A stretch of 64,000 bases of DNA from Microcoleus sp. FACHB-68 (GTDB lineage: Bacteria; Cyanobacteriota; Cyanobacteriia; Cyanobacteriales; Oscillatoriaceae), in NCBI RefSeq assembly GCF_014695715.1, contig NZ_JACJOT010000003.1, positions 1 to 64,000 of the forward strand, in the 5' to 3' direction. Positions 27,172-36,674 of this stretch are shown one piece after another; position 1 is the first letter of the stretch; each line of letters starts with the position of its first letter. The notes beneath the pieces are model-generated. The model had not been told where the DNA came from and did not search any database. It saw nothing but the letters and a program-made list of their open reading frames with translations. A program made the translations under genes and the position numbers.

Positions 27172-28824
27172 ATGCTACCAAACTTGAAATGGGCTAAAGG
27201 AGCTGCCGGCCTTGTCTGGGCGCTTGCCATTACTAACCTGACAGGGTTAACAAAATCTGCACAAGCGGCAGAAACCGTTGTCGTTCGTAAAGGCCCATTT
27301 ACGGCATCATTTAATGTTGCTGACCTTAAAACAATTGCTGAAACAGGAAAAGTACCGCCGGCTTTGCAAAGTTATGCCAATACCCTATCGGCTGAAAAGC
27401 GGGGCAAAATTTTAGCAGCGCTGAAAACAAAAGTGCCCCTCAATGTTGTAGCGATCAGCAACTTGCTGAACACTCGAATCGGTAGCACCATCTTGGCCGA
27501 TCTAGCGACGATTACGCCCCGAAAGGATGCAGCCGGTGTGCAAGCACTTCGCGCTGCACTGGTATTGGGGGCAAAAGATCCAGCCGGTCTTTCCATCATT
27601 AGCTTTATCGAATCTTACCCTAGCCAGCGCCTCAATATTGACTTGGATCGGGCATTTGAAGTCATGGGAAGCTTGAATACCCCTTTTTGGCAAACTCAGC
27701 GATTTATGGCCGCGATTGCTCCTCAATTAACGCCTCGCGAAATTCAGCTAAATTTACCGTTTGATCCCTCCCAACCGGGAACCGCTTCGGTACAAGTGCT
27801 GAGTTTAAATCTCAATGATTCGCAGCGTCAGCGCACTATTCCCGTTGATCTATACTCATCAGCCGGTGCAACTGCGGAAAAACCCGTGATTATCTTCAGT
27901 CACGGCTTGGGATCTGACCGCACAGAGTTACGCTATTTGGCAGAGCACTTAGCATCCCACGGTTATGTGATTGCTGTCGTCGAACATATCGGCAGTAACA
28001 GCACCCAAGTTAATACAGCACTTGCCGGCGGTTCTCTTCTGCAACCCGATGAGTTTTTAAATCGCCCCAAGGATATTAGTTTTACTTTAGATGAACTAGA
28101 AAAATTAAACCTATCAGCCGGCCCGTTTCAAGGCAAACTCGCAACTGATAATGTCATGGTGATTGGGTATTCAATGGGGGGTGGAACCGCCCTGTCTATT
28201 GCTGGAGGTGAGTTACAAATAGCCAGCGTAAAACAGCGCTGTCAGAGCGATTTGGTCAGATTGAGTCCGGGAGTGGGACTACAGTGTATTGCCGGCGGAC
28301 TTCCGGAAAACACTTATCAACTGTACGATCCACGCATTAAACGAGCAATGGCGATGAATCCAATTAGCTCAATAATTTTTGGCGAAACCGGCTTAAGCAA
28401 AGTGCAAGTTCCCACCCTGATTGTCACCGGATCTGCAGATAAGACAACCCCCGCTTTAAGCGAACAAATACTCGGTTTTTCCAAACTTCCCGCTCCCAAA
28501 TGGCTAGTCGGTTTTGTCGGAGGAACTCATTTAAGTATTAAAGATCCCGCTGCAACAATCGATCAGACAACAAAACCAAATACTGTTCTCACCGGCGGTG
28601 AATTGATTGGCGATCAAGCCGCTAGTGTTCGCAACTATATCAAAGCTATATCATTAGCAATGGCTGCTCAACTGACGGCTGATGCTGACGACTACGCTAT
28701 CTTTCTAACCTCAGATTATGCCCAGTACGCTTCCACACAAGCGATACCCATTCGCCTTGTGACTGAACTGCCGGCGGAGGCAGAAGCCGTGGTGCAAACA
28801 GTTCTCCAAAATGAATCCCCTTAA
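27172..28824 (+). CDS. Secreted alpha/beta hydrolase with N-terminal DUF1400 domain
   Basis: A 550-residue protein. A signal peptide (~1-32, ending AQAAE) precedes a DUF1400 domain of about 130 residues (VVVRKGPFTASFNVADL...), a cyanobacterial helical module of unknown role. From ~residue 210 there is a dienelactone-hydrolase/PAF-acetylhydrolase-like alpha/beta fold: oxyanion IFSHGLGSDRTE, nucleophile Ser in VIGYSMGGGTAL, acid in VTGSADKTTP and His in GGTHLSI. The enzyme is probably periplasmic and cleaves esters or lipids, with substrate unknown. The combination is typical of cyanobacteria. A terminator hairpin follows. Confidence 0.88.
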   Translation: MLPNLKWAKGAAGLVWALAITNLTGLTKSAQAAETVVVRKGPFTASFNVADLKTIAETGKVPPALQSYANTLSAEKRGKILAALKTKVPLNVVAISNLLNTRIGSTILADLATITPRKDAAGVQALRAALVLGAKDPAGLSIISFIESYPSQRLNIDLDRAFEVMGSLNTPFWQTQRFMAAIAPQLTPREIQLNLPFDPSQPGTASVQVLSLNLNDSQRQRTIPVDLYSSAGATAEKPVIIFSHGLGSDRTELRYLAEHLASHGYVIAVVEHIGSNSTQVNTALAGGSLLQPDEFLNRPKDISFTLDELEKLNLSAGPFQGKLATDNVMVIGYSMGGGTALSIAGGELQIASVKQRCQSDLVRLSPGVGLQCIAGGLPENTYQLYDPRIKRAMAMNPISSIIFGETGLSKVQVPTLIVTGSADKTTPALSEQILGFSKLPAPKWLVGFVGGTHLSIKDPAATIDQTTKPNTVLTGGELIGDQAASVRNYIKAISLAMAAQLTADADDYAIFLTSDYAQYASTQAIPIRLVTELPAEAEAVVQTVLQNESP

Positions 28825-28886
28825 GACGTGCCGGTTCAAAACGCATTACCCAAAACCTCACGTTCTGAGATTAAAAGTTTTTCCTC

Positions 28887-28912
28887 AGTCCCCTTAATGG
28901 GGACTTTATTAA
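28887..28912 (+). terminator. Terminator after DUF1400 hydrolase
   Basis: AGTCCCC-TTAAT-GGGGACT forms a perfect 7-bp stem followed by TTATTAATTTATT. Confidence 0.75.
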
Positions 28913-29021
28913 TTTATTTGCAAAATTCCCGCTTTATTAAGCCATGAAAAGCGAGCGCATTGCGAAGTCATAGTGGATTTAACCAAATGCTGAAAGTAAT
29001 CTAAAACTTTCTCTCATCCTC

Positions 29022-29378
29022 TTATTTTTGGTTTTCATTCAAAATCTGTAGCATATCGTAAGAAGGCACTTCTGTCTGACCATTTTCTGGCTCCTCACTA
29101 GAAACTTCTAGAAGCACTCTCACTCGAACTTTTCCCGCTTGCCAGCTTTTACCCGGTCTCAAAATTTTGCAGGTTAAACCCTCTTCTAGCAAAGTTTTTC
29201 TGTCTTCTTCAGATAGGCCATTTAGAAATCTTTTCGTGATTTCTGTCATCAGTTCGCCGGCTGTAAACATCGGGTGGGCGATTAGATAACGATTGGTCAT
29301 AGAATTAATATCTACTGATAAAACAGCATTTTCCTCACACCCTACCAACTCAAATCCGTTTTTTGCATTCATATCCAA
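29022..29378 (-). CDS. KGK-domain protein
   Basis: A 118-residue protein resembling the cyanobacterial KGK family: FELVGCEENAVLSVD at the start and CKILRPGKSWQAGKVRVRVLLEV near the end, the latter being the region that names the family. Function is unknown. It is acidic at both ends, without membrane segment or signal. The nearby small DNA-binding-like gene (29684-29857) lies upstream on the same strand, with about 300 bases between, so a link is only possible. Confidence 0.75.
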   Translation of the reverse strand: MDMNAKNGFELVGCEENAVLSVDINSMTNRYLIAHPMFTAGELMTEITKRFLNGLSEEDRKTLLEEGLTCKILRPGKSWQAGKVRVRVLLEVSSEEPENGQTEVPSYDMLQILNENQK

Positions 29379-29683
29379 TCCCTATATTTGTTGCGTTAAG
29401 CTGTCAAGCATTTCTTATTATTTCGCTATTGATGAGCGACCAGTCCCTCTAATAAAGCTGAAAAAAAATGAGTCTCAAGAAAAAAATTGCAGTTTTTCCA
29501 AAACTCAACAGTCCAACTTGGGAGATACTTAACTTTTTGACTGACTCCTTGGCTTAGGACTCAATCGGTCAATCGCTGACAAAGCTGATTAATCTCTTCA
29601 GTTAAGTCTGCCTTCATCCGTCGCAAATTCTGAAGTCGCTGCTGCAATTTGCTCCAAACTTGCAAATAGAACCGGCAGCATCA
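29379..29683. other. Intergenic stretch with a possible coding remnant
   Basis: On the minus strand around 29560-29670 a frame reads VWSKLQQRLQNLRRMKADL and ends QLCQRLTD then stop. It looks like a coiled-coil tail but has no ATG (TTG only), so it may be a remnant or a very small protein. Nothing else was seen. Confidence 0.3.
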
Positions 29684-29857
29684 CTAAGATTTTGATAAAT
29701 TTTCTTGAACTATTGAGGGCTTGAGCTTCCTCACACACTCTCTAATCACGTCCGTGTAAGTTCTGCCGGTCATTTCACAATATGTTTCCAAAATTTCTGA
29801 TTCTTCTTTGCTAAAGCCTACGGATAACCGTCTTGTTGTCCATTTTTTGTTAGCCAT
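29684..29857 (-). CDS. Small ribbon-helix-helix-like protein
   Basis: A 57-residue protein starting MANKKWTTRRLSVGFSKEES. The pattern is a basic strand (WTTRRLSVGF) followed by helix SKEESEILETYCEMTG and helix TYTDVIRECVRKL, which fits the CopG/Arc ribbon-helix-helix fold of antitoxins, plasmid regulators and orphan repressors. No toxin gene is adjacent in the sequence I can read. It is likely DNA-binding and autoregulatory. It is below the usual ORF length cut-off and easily missed. Confidence 0.65.
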   Translation of the reverse strand: MANKKWTTRRLSVGFSKEESEILETYCEMTGRTYTDVIRECVRKLKPSIVQENLSKS

Positions 29858-29936
29858 GATGTTAAATAGGTTCTAATATGGGTTTAAATAGAGTTTAACA
29901 TTAATGGTAAGATTACTTGACCGGCTGGAAACTTAC

Positions 29937-29966
29937 AGACGCGCTTAAAGCGTCTCTACAAAGGTT
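29937..29966. repeat. Small palindromic intergenic repeat (GCGTCTCTAC type)
   Basis: AGACGCGCTTAAAGCGTCT folds on itself and continues CTAC. It is related to the hairpin repeat at 32800-32827. Confidence 0.5.
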
Positions 29967-30052
29967 AACTGCCACAACCAAACGCCTACCCATCCCTCGG
30001 ATGAGATCAAGGCACCTTGCCGCCACTTGGGAAAAACACGCTTAAACCTAAA

Positions 30053-31024
30053 ATGCTCAGCCCTGTAGTGCGCTCCCTGTCTGGGTCTACACGTAGCGAT
30101 GCCCTGACTAGACATTGGTTCAAGGCTTGGCTGTTAAAGCCAAAGTTTTTGATACCGGCCTTATTAGGAATCGCCACCCTGCTAGCGTCTGTATGGTTAG
30201 CCGCAGCAGTGCACGCCACAAGTTACCCAGGCGTTAACCAATTGCTCAACACCAACACTTGTCCGTCTTGCGATCTCAGAGGAGCTAACTTGCGAGGAAG
30301 CTATTTAGTCGGAGCAAATCTTGCCGGTGTTGACTTGCGCGGTGCGGATCTGACAGGTTCCGATCTGCGACAGGCTGACTTGGTTGGTGCGGATCTCAGA
30401 AGCGCTAACCTCACCGGCACGAACTTGAATGGTGCCAACTTGGTGAATACTGATATGCGCGGAGCCGACCTCAACGGAGCCGACCTCTCCGGCTCTGATC
30501 TCACCCGTGCTAACCTTACTGGAGCCAATCTACTACTAACTCAGCTCTCAGCTTCTGACTTAGCGGGAGTTGATCTCAGTAATACTGATTTAAGAAATAT
30601 TTATCTAGAAAATACTAACCTCCGAGGCGCGAACCTAGCAAGCGCCTATATGGTGAGTGCCGAGTTAGTGGGAGCCAACCTCCGAGAAGCCGACCTGAGC
30701 AGCGCCAACCTCAGAAGCGCTAATCTTAGAAATGCTTCCCTTCGAGAAGCCAACCTTAGAGGAGCAAACTTAAGCCGCACCAGCCTTCGAGCCGCTGATC
30801 TAACTCGCGCCAGCCTTCAAGGAGCTGATTTATCCCAGGCTGACTTAGAGGATGCCTCTTTAGAGGAAGCTGATCTCAAGGGAGCGAATCTGGTTCAAGC
30901 CAACCTAGCAGGGGCTAAACTGGTTCGTGCAAACTTAGAAGGCGCTAACATTAAGGACGCCATTCTGACGAATACCGAGCTGTGTAGCGCAACCTTGCCC
31001 AATCGCAAAAAACACCGCTGCTAA
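30053..31024 (+). CDS. Pentapeptide-repeat protein with N-terminal membrane anchor and CxxC head
   Basis: A 323-residue protein from ATG 30053; a TTG at 30017 in frame is an alternative start. A basic N-terminus (~1-30) precedes one hydrophobic segment (FLIPALLGIATLLASVWLAA). Then comes NQLLNTNTCPSCDLRGANL and roughly 48 tandem A(D/N)LxX pentapeptides to the end, finishing with a basic NRKKHRC tail. This predicts a right-handed beta-helix of about twelve coils exposed outside the membrane or in the lumen. The CxxC just before the first coil is shared with the protein at 36675-37484. No enzymatic function can be assigned. Confidence 0.85.
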   Translation: MLSPVVRSLSGSTRSDALTRHWFKAWLLKPKFLIPALLGIATLLASVWLAAAVHATSYPGVNQLLNTNTCPSCDLRGANLRGSYLVGANLAGVDLRGADLTGSDLRQADLVGADLRSANLTGTNLNGANLVNTDMRGADLNGADLSGSDLTRANLTGANLLLTQLSASDLAGVDLSNTDLRNIYLENTNLRGANLASAYMVSAELVGANLREADLSSANLRSANLRNASLREANLRGANLSRTSLRAADLTRASLQGADLSQADLEDASLEEADLKGANLVQANLAGAKLVRANLEGANIKDAILTNTELCSATLPNRKKHRC

Positions 31025-31648
31025 GCGTGGAGCTTGGGGCATTGGATGCGGGAGAAAGGATGAGGGAAAGAAGGAAGGAAAAAGCCGACCCTTGTAAGGG
31101 TAGGGAGAAAACCGGCAAAGACCGACAGCTTTTTTCCTTCTCCAGCCTGAAATTTAGATGCTGATTAGCTTAATTGCGCCTTCTTGTAAATTGGGTGATT
31201 AAATTGTTAGTGAGTAAGGATAGGTGTGAGTCTTTTAATATTAATGCGACGTTAATTGCGGCGGCCAGCTATCCTTTGCTCGACGAACCGCGCTTCAGAA
31301 CTTCTGGTGCCAGTTAATTCGTGGCTATTTTCTCGCCGGCACTCCTGTGCGCCGACTCTGTCTGTTTTCTCTTTTTCTTAGTCTATCTGCATCGCCTGAG
31401 ATTATGACTAAAGTGTGTAACCGGCCTCTTCTTTAACTATTCGCCGGCCCGCTCGAAGGCACTGGCTGTTTGATATTTAGCAAAGTTTTACTCTCAGTCG
31501 GACAAATAATTTTGCTGTGTAAATTTTTCCGTAACGAGTCTGAGCATTCCTGACTCTACTCTCTGCAAAGAATTTACAGTGAAAGATAATTTTAGAAAAA
31601 CGGACAGATTGTTACAATTTGGGATGATTAAACCCACACAATACAGTC
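31025..31648. other. Intergenic region, no gene recognised
   Basis: 624 bases. The first part is purine-rich (GGAGAAAGGATGAGGGAAAG). A weak stem is possible between AAAAAGCCGACC and GGTCGGCTTTTT-like segments near 31080 and 31130. Nothing resembling a tRNA or known RNA was found. Confidence 0.4.
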
Positions 31649-32707
31649 ATGAAGCGCACCCTTCAATGCATCTGCATCACGACCGCTGCTGTCAGTTTAT
31701 GGGTTCAAGTGCCGGTTTTCGCCGTCAGCGATCGGCTAGCCCAATCGCCCCAGCCGGCACCGGCATCAGGAGAGCAACCTGCCCAATCGCCCCAGCCGGC
31801 ACCGGCATCAGGTGAGCAACCGGCCCAATCGCCCCAGCCGGCACCGGCATCAGGTGAGCAACCTACCCAATCACCCCAGCCGGCACCGGCATCAGGTGAG
31901 CAACCCACCCAATCACCCCAGCCGACACCGGCATCAGGAGAGCAACCTGCCCAATCGCCCCAGCCGGCACCGGCATCAGGTGAGCGAGTCGCCCCTACAG
32001 AATCTGGAGATATTCAATACTGGCTAAACCGAGGGCAGTTTCTGCTGAGCAAAAAACAGTATGAAGAAGCGCTCACCGCTTACGATCGAGCAATCAGCCT
32101 TAGACCGGACTCAGCCGCTGCTTTAACCGGCAAAGGGGTTGTACTTGGAGAATTAGGCCGGTATGACGATGCGCTTGCGGCTTTGCAGCAGGCAATAGAA
32201 CTCAAATCTGATTACTCTCTGGCTTGGTTTGAACGCGCAATGGTACTCAAGGAGCTTGATCGCAACGAAGACGCCAATCAAGCCTATGATAAGGCGATTG
32301 AAGTCAATCGGGATTGGGGCAACGAAAGCCTTGAGTCTGCTTGGAGTTACAAAGGTTCAGTATTGTGGAGGTTAGATCGTAAAGAAGAAGCGATTGCAGC
32401 TTTTGACAAAGCGACCACCGTTAATCCTGAATTTGCCCTAGCTTGGTATAACCGGGCTACCGCGCTTTTGCAGTTGGGACAGTATGAAAACGCGATTAAC
32501 GCTTATGAGCGAGCGCTGCAAAGCAAGGGTCAGTGGGGAACTGATACCGGCCCTGCGAGTGCTTGGTACAATCGGGGTTTGGCCCTAGAGCAGCTGGGCC
32601 GGTATGAAGATGCTCTCGCTTCTTATGACCGAGCGTTGAGAATTACTCCCAATCACCTTAAGGCTCGCCAACAAATGGCTAACTTACGACGCCGGTTGGA
32701 AAATTAA
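31649..32707 (+). CDS. Secreted TPR protein with a 14-residue tandem repeat
   Basis: A 352-residue exported protein. A signal peptide (~1-25) is followed by six copies of a Pro/Gln/Ala unit (AQSPQPAPASGEQP), encoded by a 42-bp minisatellite. Residues ~118-350 form six tetratricopeptide repeats (for example YWLNRGQFLLSKKQYEEAL and AWYNRGLALEQLGRYEDAL), a protein-interaction solenoid. The Pro-rich part may act as a flexible spacer through the cell wall. Partners are unknown. The repeat number probably varies between strains. Confidence 0.88.
   Translation: MKRTLQCICITTAAVSLWVQVPVFAVSDRLAQSPQPAPASGEQPAQSPQPAPASGEQPAQSPQPAPASGEQPTQSPQPAPASGEQPTQSPQPTPASGEQPAQSPQPAPASGERVAPTESGDIQYWLNRGQFLLSKKQYEEALTAYDRAISLRPDSAAALTGKGVVLGELGRYDDALAALQQAIELKSDYSLAWFERAMVLKELDRNEDANQAYDKAIEVNRDWGNESLESAWSYKGSVLWRLDRKEEAIAAFDKATTVNPEFALAWYNRATALLQLGQYENAINAYERALQSKGQWGTDTGPASAWYNRGLALEQLGRYEDALASYDRALRITPNHLKARQQMANLRRRLEN
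31739..31984 (+). repeat. 42-bp coding minisatellite, about six copies
   Basis: The unit GCCCAATCGCCCCAGCCGGC... (42 bp, 14 codons) is repeated with a few substitutions (GCC/ACC at the first codon). Each copy contains GCCGGCACCGGC. All frames and the reverse strand are open here because of the repeat. Confidence 0.95.
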
Positions 32708-33224
32708 ACATTCACCATTCAAAATTTAAATTTCTCAATTCTGTTGTTTGTGACTTTTCCTGGGTGCGTCCGTGCAGCAGCAAACACAACACAACGGAGG
32801 TAGAGGCGTTGTTTGCAACGTCTCTACACCGGCTGTTAGCAATTATAGAGCTTGCTTTTCTCTAACGATGCCGGTCTGGGCGATCACACTTTCACCGACT
32901 CAATACGAGTTTTGCCGGAAAATGCGCGAAATACAAGGACTGTTACTCGCAAGAATTTGTGAATGAGCCGGCTTTTATGAAAAAATCTTAAAGTTATAAA
33001 AACTTTCCTTTAATTTATTATAAAATTTGAATTGCCAATCTTAGAAAAAACTATAGAAATTTGATTGATTTTATAAAAGTATTTTAATAAAGTTGCCTTA
33101 AAAAATTCTCTTTGTTATAAAATTAAAATATGGAATTTGAGTGTTGTGCGTTAATGAACGAACTTAACTCTTAAAAAGTACAGTTCCAAGCGCCAATCTA
33201 AAAAAAAATCTTAACCTACACAGT
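32708..33224. other. Intergenic region with a hairpin repeat
   Basis: 32800-32827 reads GTAGAGGCGTTG-TTTG-CAACGTCTCTAC, a 12-bp stem with one G-U pair and a tetraloop. It is a dispersed palindromic element of cyanobacteria. The rest is AT-rich. The 64-codon frame overlapping it is not counted. Confidence 0.6.
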
Positions 33225-33719
33225 ATGACCGATCCAAGCTTACGAAAAATAACCGACCGTCTTTCTAAAACACTGACTCAGGATAGGACAGTTCAAGAAA
33301 CGACAAATGACTTGAGAGAAATTCTAGATGTTGATCGGGTAATTTTATATTACTTTTACCTCCAGTGGAAAGGGCAAGTTACCTTTGAGTCTTTGAGTTC
33401 TCCGCAGTTGTCTGTCTTTGGAATGACGGGAGCGGATGATTGTTTTAATGGCGAATATGCGGCTTTATATGAAGCGGGACGAGTGCGAGCCATTCCAGAT
33501 ATTGAATTAGAGCCAATCCACCCTTGCCACAGAGACTTTCTCCGCAGTATTCAGGTTCGAGCGAATTTAGCCGTGCCGGTGCTCAATTTCAAAGGACTGT
33601 GGGGGCTGCTGATTGCCCATAACTGCCGCGATACTCGTGTTTGGTTGCCGGCAGATATTGAAGTGATGAAAAAATCAGCAGAAAATTTAGCAAAAGTTTC
33701 TTCAATTCGAGATAGTTAA
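33225..33719 (+). CDS. Stand-alone GAF protein resembling a DXCF cyanobacteriochrome
   Basis: A 164-residue protein that is essentially one GAF domain. It carries GADDCFNGEYAALYEAGR (Cys73 in a D-x-C-F setting) and HPCHRDFLRSIQVRANL (Cys101-His102), then FKGLWGLLIAHNC. In DXCF cyanobacteriochromes the canonical bilin-binding Cys sits in a CH dyad and a second Cys in DXCF. The 28-residue spacing here equals that of TePixJ (Cys494/Cys522, from memory). There is no kinase, GGDEF or other output, so a light signal would have to be passed to a partner. A non-pigmented GAF with the same relics is the main alternative. No adjacent bilin or kinase gene exists. Confidence 0.75.
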   Translation: MTDPSLRKITDRLSKTLTQDRTVQETTNDLREILDVDRVILYYFYLQWKGQVTFESLSSPQLSVFGMTGADDCFNGEYAALYEAGRVRAIPDIELEPIHPCHRDFLRSIQVRANLAVPVLNFKGLWGLLIAHNCRDTRVWLPADIEVMKKSAENLAKVSSIRDS

Positions 33720-33847
33720 CTTTTAGTTCACTCATTAGCTCATGTGCCGGCACAACCAAAGATTTAGAGAGCATGGCGCAAATTAAACAGTTATCATCTG
33801 CTTAAACTTGAAGCTCAATTGCGCCGGCTCTCCCTCTTTTCTGATGC

Positions 33848-34633
33848 CTACGCTTCAGGCTCAACCCCCAACGCCCTCAACTGCTCAGCCAACCGCTCAG
33901 CACGCTGCCGTTCAGTTTCAGCCTGTTGTTGAGCCAACTCCTTCTCCTGTCGCTCAACTTCCGCCCGTTCTTCTCCTGTTAGCAATAAATTACCTTGCTC
34001 ATCCCACCAGCGCAGCCACGGCAGCGTTGCATTTTGATATTGCCCTTGCCAAATTCCTAACTCCACGCCCAACGGGGGAATTGCATAGTGTCCCCGCTCA
34101 TTAGGAGATATTAACTCATAATGACCGGCAACAAGTTGATACACCTGAACCTGCGCTTTTTTCACCTCATAAATCGCGTAAAAAGGAACACGAATTGCCT
34201 GTTCGTAAACCCAAAATTTACCCGTAACAGGTGTTGTATCTCGTTCTTCTTCGCCCTTTCCAGAAACAAATTCCAGCACAATTAAGGGCGCAACATATTC
34301 CTGCCAAAGCACATAAGAACGCCGCATTTCACCATTGAGAACCGGCGGCACATTCGGCACATAAAACCAATCCGGTGCCTCAGCGCCTCTTTCCGGTGGA
34401 TCAGTGATTCGCCAGTAAATGCCGCTATCTTGCCCGATACAATATTGACCGTCTGGATGTAACTGCTGCAACATCGGCATTATCGAATCCGTCAGCAAAA
34501 TACTTTGGGGATGCTCCTGAAGATTTTTCACAAAAGTACCGTCAGAGTCGGGAAGTTGAGTGTGATCTGGCAAACTCGTGGGCAACTCAGGTGTAAAATT
34601 CACCGGCTCCACAGATGAGGTGATTTGACTCAT
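33848..34633 (-). CDS. Uma2-family (DUF820) restriction-endonuclease-like protein
   Basis: A 261-residue intact member of the Uma2 family. APDWFYVPNVPP carries the family Asp, VAPLIVLEFVSG the Glu, and the domain ends with the IRVPFYAIYEVKKAQVQVYQL strands. A charged coiled-coil tail (EERAEVERQEKELAQQQAETE-like, ~210-255) is typical of cyanobacterial versions. The fold is PD-(D/E)XK nuclease-like but the natural substrate is unknown. Members are numerous and possibly mobile-element-linked. It contrasts with the truncated copy at 10287-10733. Confidence 0.88.
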   Translation of the reverse strand: MSQITSSVEPVNFTPELPTSLPDHTQLPDSDGTFVKNLQEHPQSILLTDSIMPMLQQLHPDGQYCIGQDSGIYWRITDPPERGAEAPDWFYVPNVPPVLNGEMRRSYVLWQEYVAPLIVLEFVSGKGEEERDTTPVTGKFWVYEQAIRVPFYAIYEVKKAQVQVYQLVAGHYELISPNERGHYAIPPLGVELGIWQGQYQNATLPWLRWWDEQGNLLLTGEERAEVERQEKELAQQQAETERQRAERLAEQLRALGVEPEA

Positions 34634-34716
34634 AGCAACTTCCTGCTAATAGAAAAATGAGCAATCAGTAATATAAACTTACCAATTACTCATTACTCTA
34701 ACAATTTTACGCACCC

Positions 34717-36504
34717 TCAAGCCTTCGGCTTATAAGTCGAAGCAACGTGCAACTCTTTCAACTGCTTCGCATCCACACCAGACGGCGCATTTGTCAGCAA
34801 ACAACGCGCTTGCTGCGTCTTGGGAAATGCAATGACATCCCGAATGGACTCTTCGCCGGCAAGCAACATCACCAGCCGGTCTAAACCGTAAGCAATGCCT
34901 CCATGCGGCGGCGTTCCATACTCAAACGCCTCCAGCAAAAAGCCAAACTTACTATAAGCTTCCTCCTGCGACAAACCAATCGCTTCAAACACTCTTTCTT
35001 GAACTTCCCGTTGATAAATCCGCCGCGAACCGCCGCCGATTTCATAACCATTGAAGATCAAATCATAGGCTTGTGCTCGTGCTGTTTTGAGATCGTCAAT
35101 ATCATCCGGATGGGGTGCGGTAAATGGGTGGTGTAAAGCCTCTAAACGCTTTTCGTCAGCATTCCACTCAAACATCGGGAAATCTGTTACCCAAAGCAGA
35201 TTAACTTTATCTGGAGGGATCAGTCCCAACTCCCGAGCAATTGCTAAACGCAGCCGATCTAAGGTTTTATTGACAATATCCGTCGGCCCTGCCCCAAATA
35301 GCAGTAAATGTCCGGGTTTTGCACCCGTGCGGTTGAGCAATTCTTGCTTTTGTTCCTCGCTCAAATTGTCTTTAATTGCGCCAATTGTATCGATTTCGCC
35401 ATCATCTCGCACTCGGATATAAGCTAAACCTTTTGCGCCGGCACTGCAAGCTTCATTAAATAAATCTCCGCCCGGTTTAATCCGCACATTGGAAATTGCC
35501 GCATTTCCCTCTGGAATCGGCAAAATTTTCACAATCCCACCCGATGCGATCGCCCCGGAAAACACCTTAAATCCGGAGTCTTTCATCAAATCCGAAACAT
35601 CTACTAATTCCAGATCAAAGCGTGTATCGGGTTTATCACTGCCATAGCGATCCATCGCTTCTGCGTAGGTGAGGCGCGGGAAAGGACGAGGCAATTCAAT
35701 TCCCTTGACAGTTTTGAAAATATGTGCCGTCAGTTCCTCGTTGAGCTGGATAATTTCTTCCTGAGACATGAAGCTCATTTCCATGTCTAGCTGAGTAAAT
35801 TCTGGCTGCCGGTCTGCCCGTAAATCTTCATCGCGGAAGCACCGCGCGATTTGGTAGTAGCGGTCAAACCCGGACACCATCAGCAATTGCTTGAATAGCT
35901 GCGGTGACTGGGGCAAAGCAAACCATTCGCCGCCACTGACGCGACTCGGCACCAGATAATCCCGCGCCCCTTCTGGCGTTGAGCGAGTCAGCACCGGCGT
36001 CTCAACTTCAATAAAGCCTTGCTGGTCTTCCAAATAGCGGCGGATCGCTTTAACTACTTCGTGGCGCAGCTTGAGATTTTCCGTCATGCGTTTGCGGCGC
36101 AAATCCAAATAGCGATATTTCAGCCGCAAATCTTCCCGCACAGACTCGTTATCCGCGCTGGAAACTTGGAAAGGCATCTGTTTGCGAACCGTGTTGAGCA
36201 GTTCAATTTTATCGGCGTAGATTTCGACATCGCCGGTTGCCAGTTTAGGATTGAGAGAGTCTTCTGGGCGTTGCGTCACCCGACCCGTGAATTGAACGAC
36301 GTATTCACTTCGCAGCGTTTCTGCTTGCGCGTAAGAGTCGGGAGTCCGCACGGGATCGCTAACAATTTGCACAATGCCGGTGCGATCTCGCAGATCCAAG
36401 AAAATCACGCCACCATGATCGCGGCGACGATCCACCCATCCACAGATGGTGACTGTTTCTCCAATGTGTTCTTTTCGGAGCTGGCCGCAATAGTGGGTAC
36501 GCAT
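34717..36504 (-). CDS. aspS: Aspartyl-tRNA synthetase
   Basis: A 595-residue class II synthetase of the bacterial type. It has an OB-fold anticodon-binding domain ([23 protein letters not shown]), class II motif 1 region [17 protein letters not shown], motif 2 [25 protein letters not shown], the bacterial GAD insertion (~300-400) and motif 3 [14 protein letters not shown]. It charges tRNA-Asp (possibly also tRNA-Asn if no AsnRS exists, but that cannot be read here). Start, length and motifs are standard. The upstream gene on the same strand is the pentapeptide lipoprotein, 170 bases away. Confidence 0.97.
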   Translation of the reverse strand: MRTHYCGQLRKEHIGETVTICGWVDRRRDHGGVIFLDLRDRTGIVQIVSDPVRTPDSYAQAETLRSEYVVQFTGRVTQRPEDSLNPKLATGDVEIYADKIELLNTVRKQMPFQVSSADNESVREDLRLKYRYLDLRRKRMTENLKLRHEVVKAIRRYLEDQQGFIEVETPVLTRSTPEGARDYLVPSRVSGGEWFALPQSPQLFKQLLMVSGFDRYYQIARCFRDEDLRADRQPEFTQLDMEMSFMSQEEIIQLNEELTAHIFKTVKGIELPRPFPRLTYAEAMDRYGSDKPDTRFDLELVDVSDLMKDSGFKVFSGAIASGGIVKILPIPEGNAAISNVRIKPGGDLFNEACSAGAKGLAYIRVRDDGEIDTIGAIKDNLSEEQKQELLNRTGAKPGHLLLFGAGPTDIVNKTLDRLRLAIARELGLIPPDKVNLLWVTDFPMFEWNADEKRLEALHHPFTAPHPDDIDDLKTARAQAYDLIFNGYEIGGGSRRIYQREVQERVFEAIGLSQEEAYSKFGFLLEAFEYGTPPHGGIAYGLDRLVMLLAGEESIRDVIAFPKTQQARCLLTNAPSGVDAKQLKELHVASTYKPKA

Positions 36505-36674
36505 AGGTGTGGATTCAGAATTCGGGCTTCAAGATGGGTCGTTTAAACGGTTGGAGAACCTGCAACAAGACGCAGTTCCCCACCATAACAAAGGTTAGGT
36601 TTTCCATTATCTAGCATTAGGGGTCATTCTGTCTGACAGAATCAGCGAAGTGTTGTGAAATGCCGGCCTTCCCT

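Noticed and set aside
31705-32027. Open frames on both strands over the 42-bp repeat of the TPR gene
   Set aside because: Repeat artefact; each frame simply repeats a 14-residue unit and lacks a start context.
32772-32966. 64-codon ORF after the TPR gene
   Set aside because: It runs through a palindromic intergenic repeat (32800-32827) and has no support.
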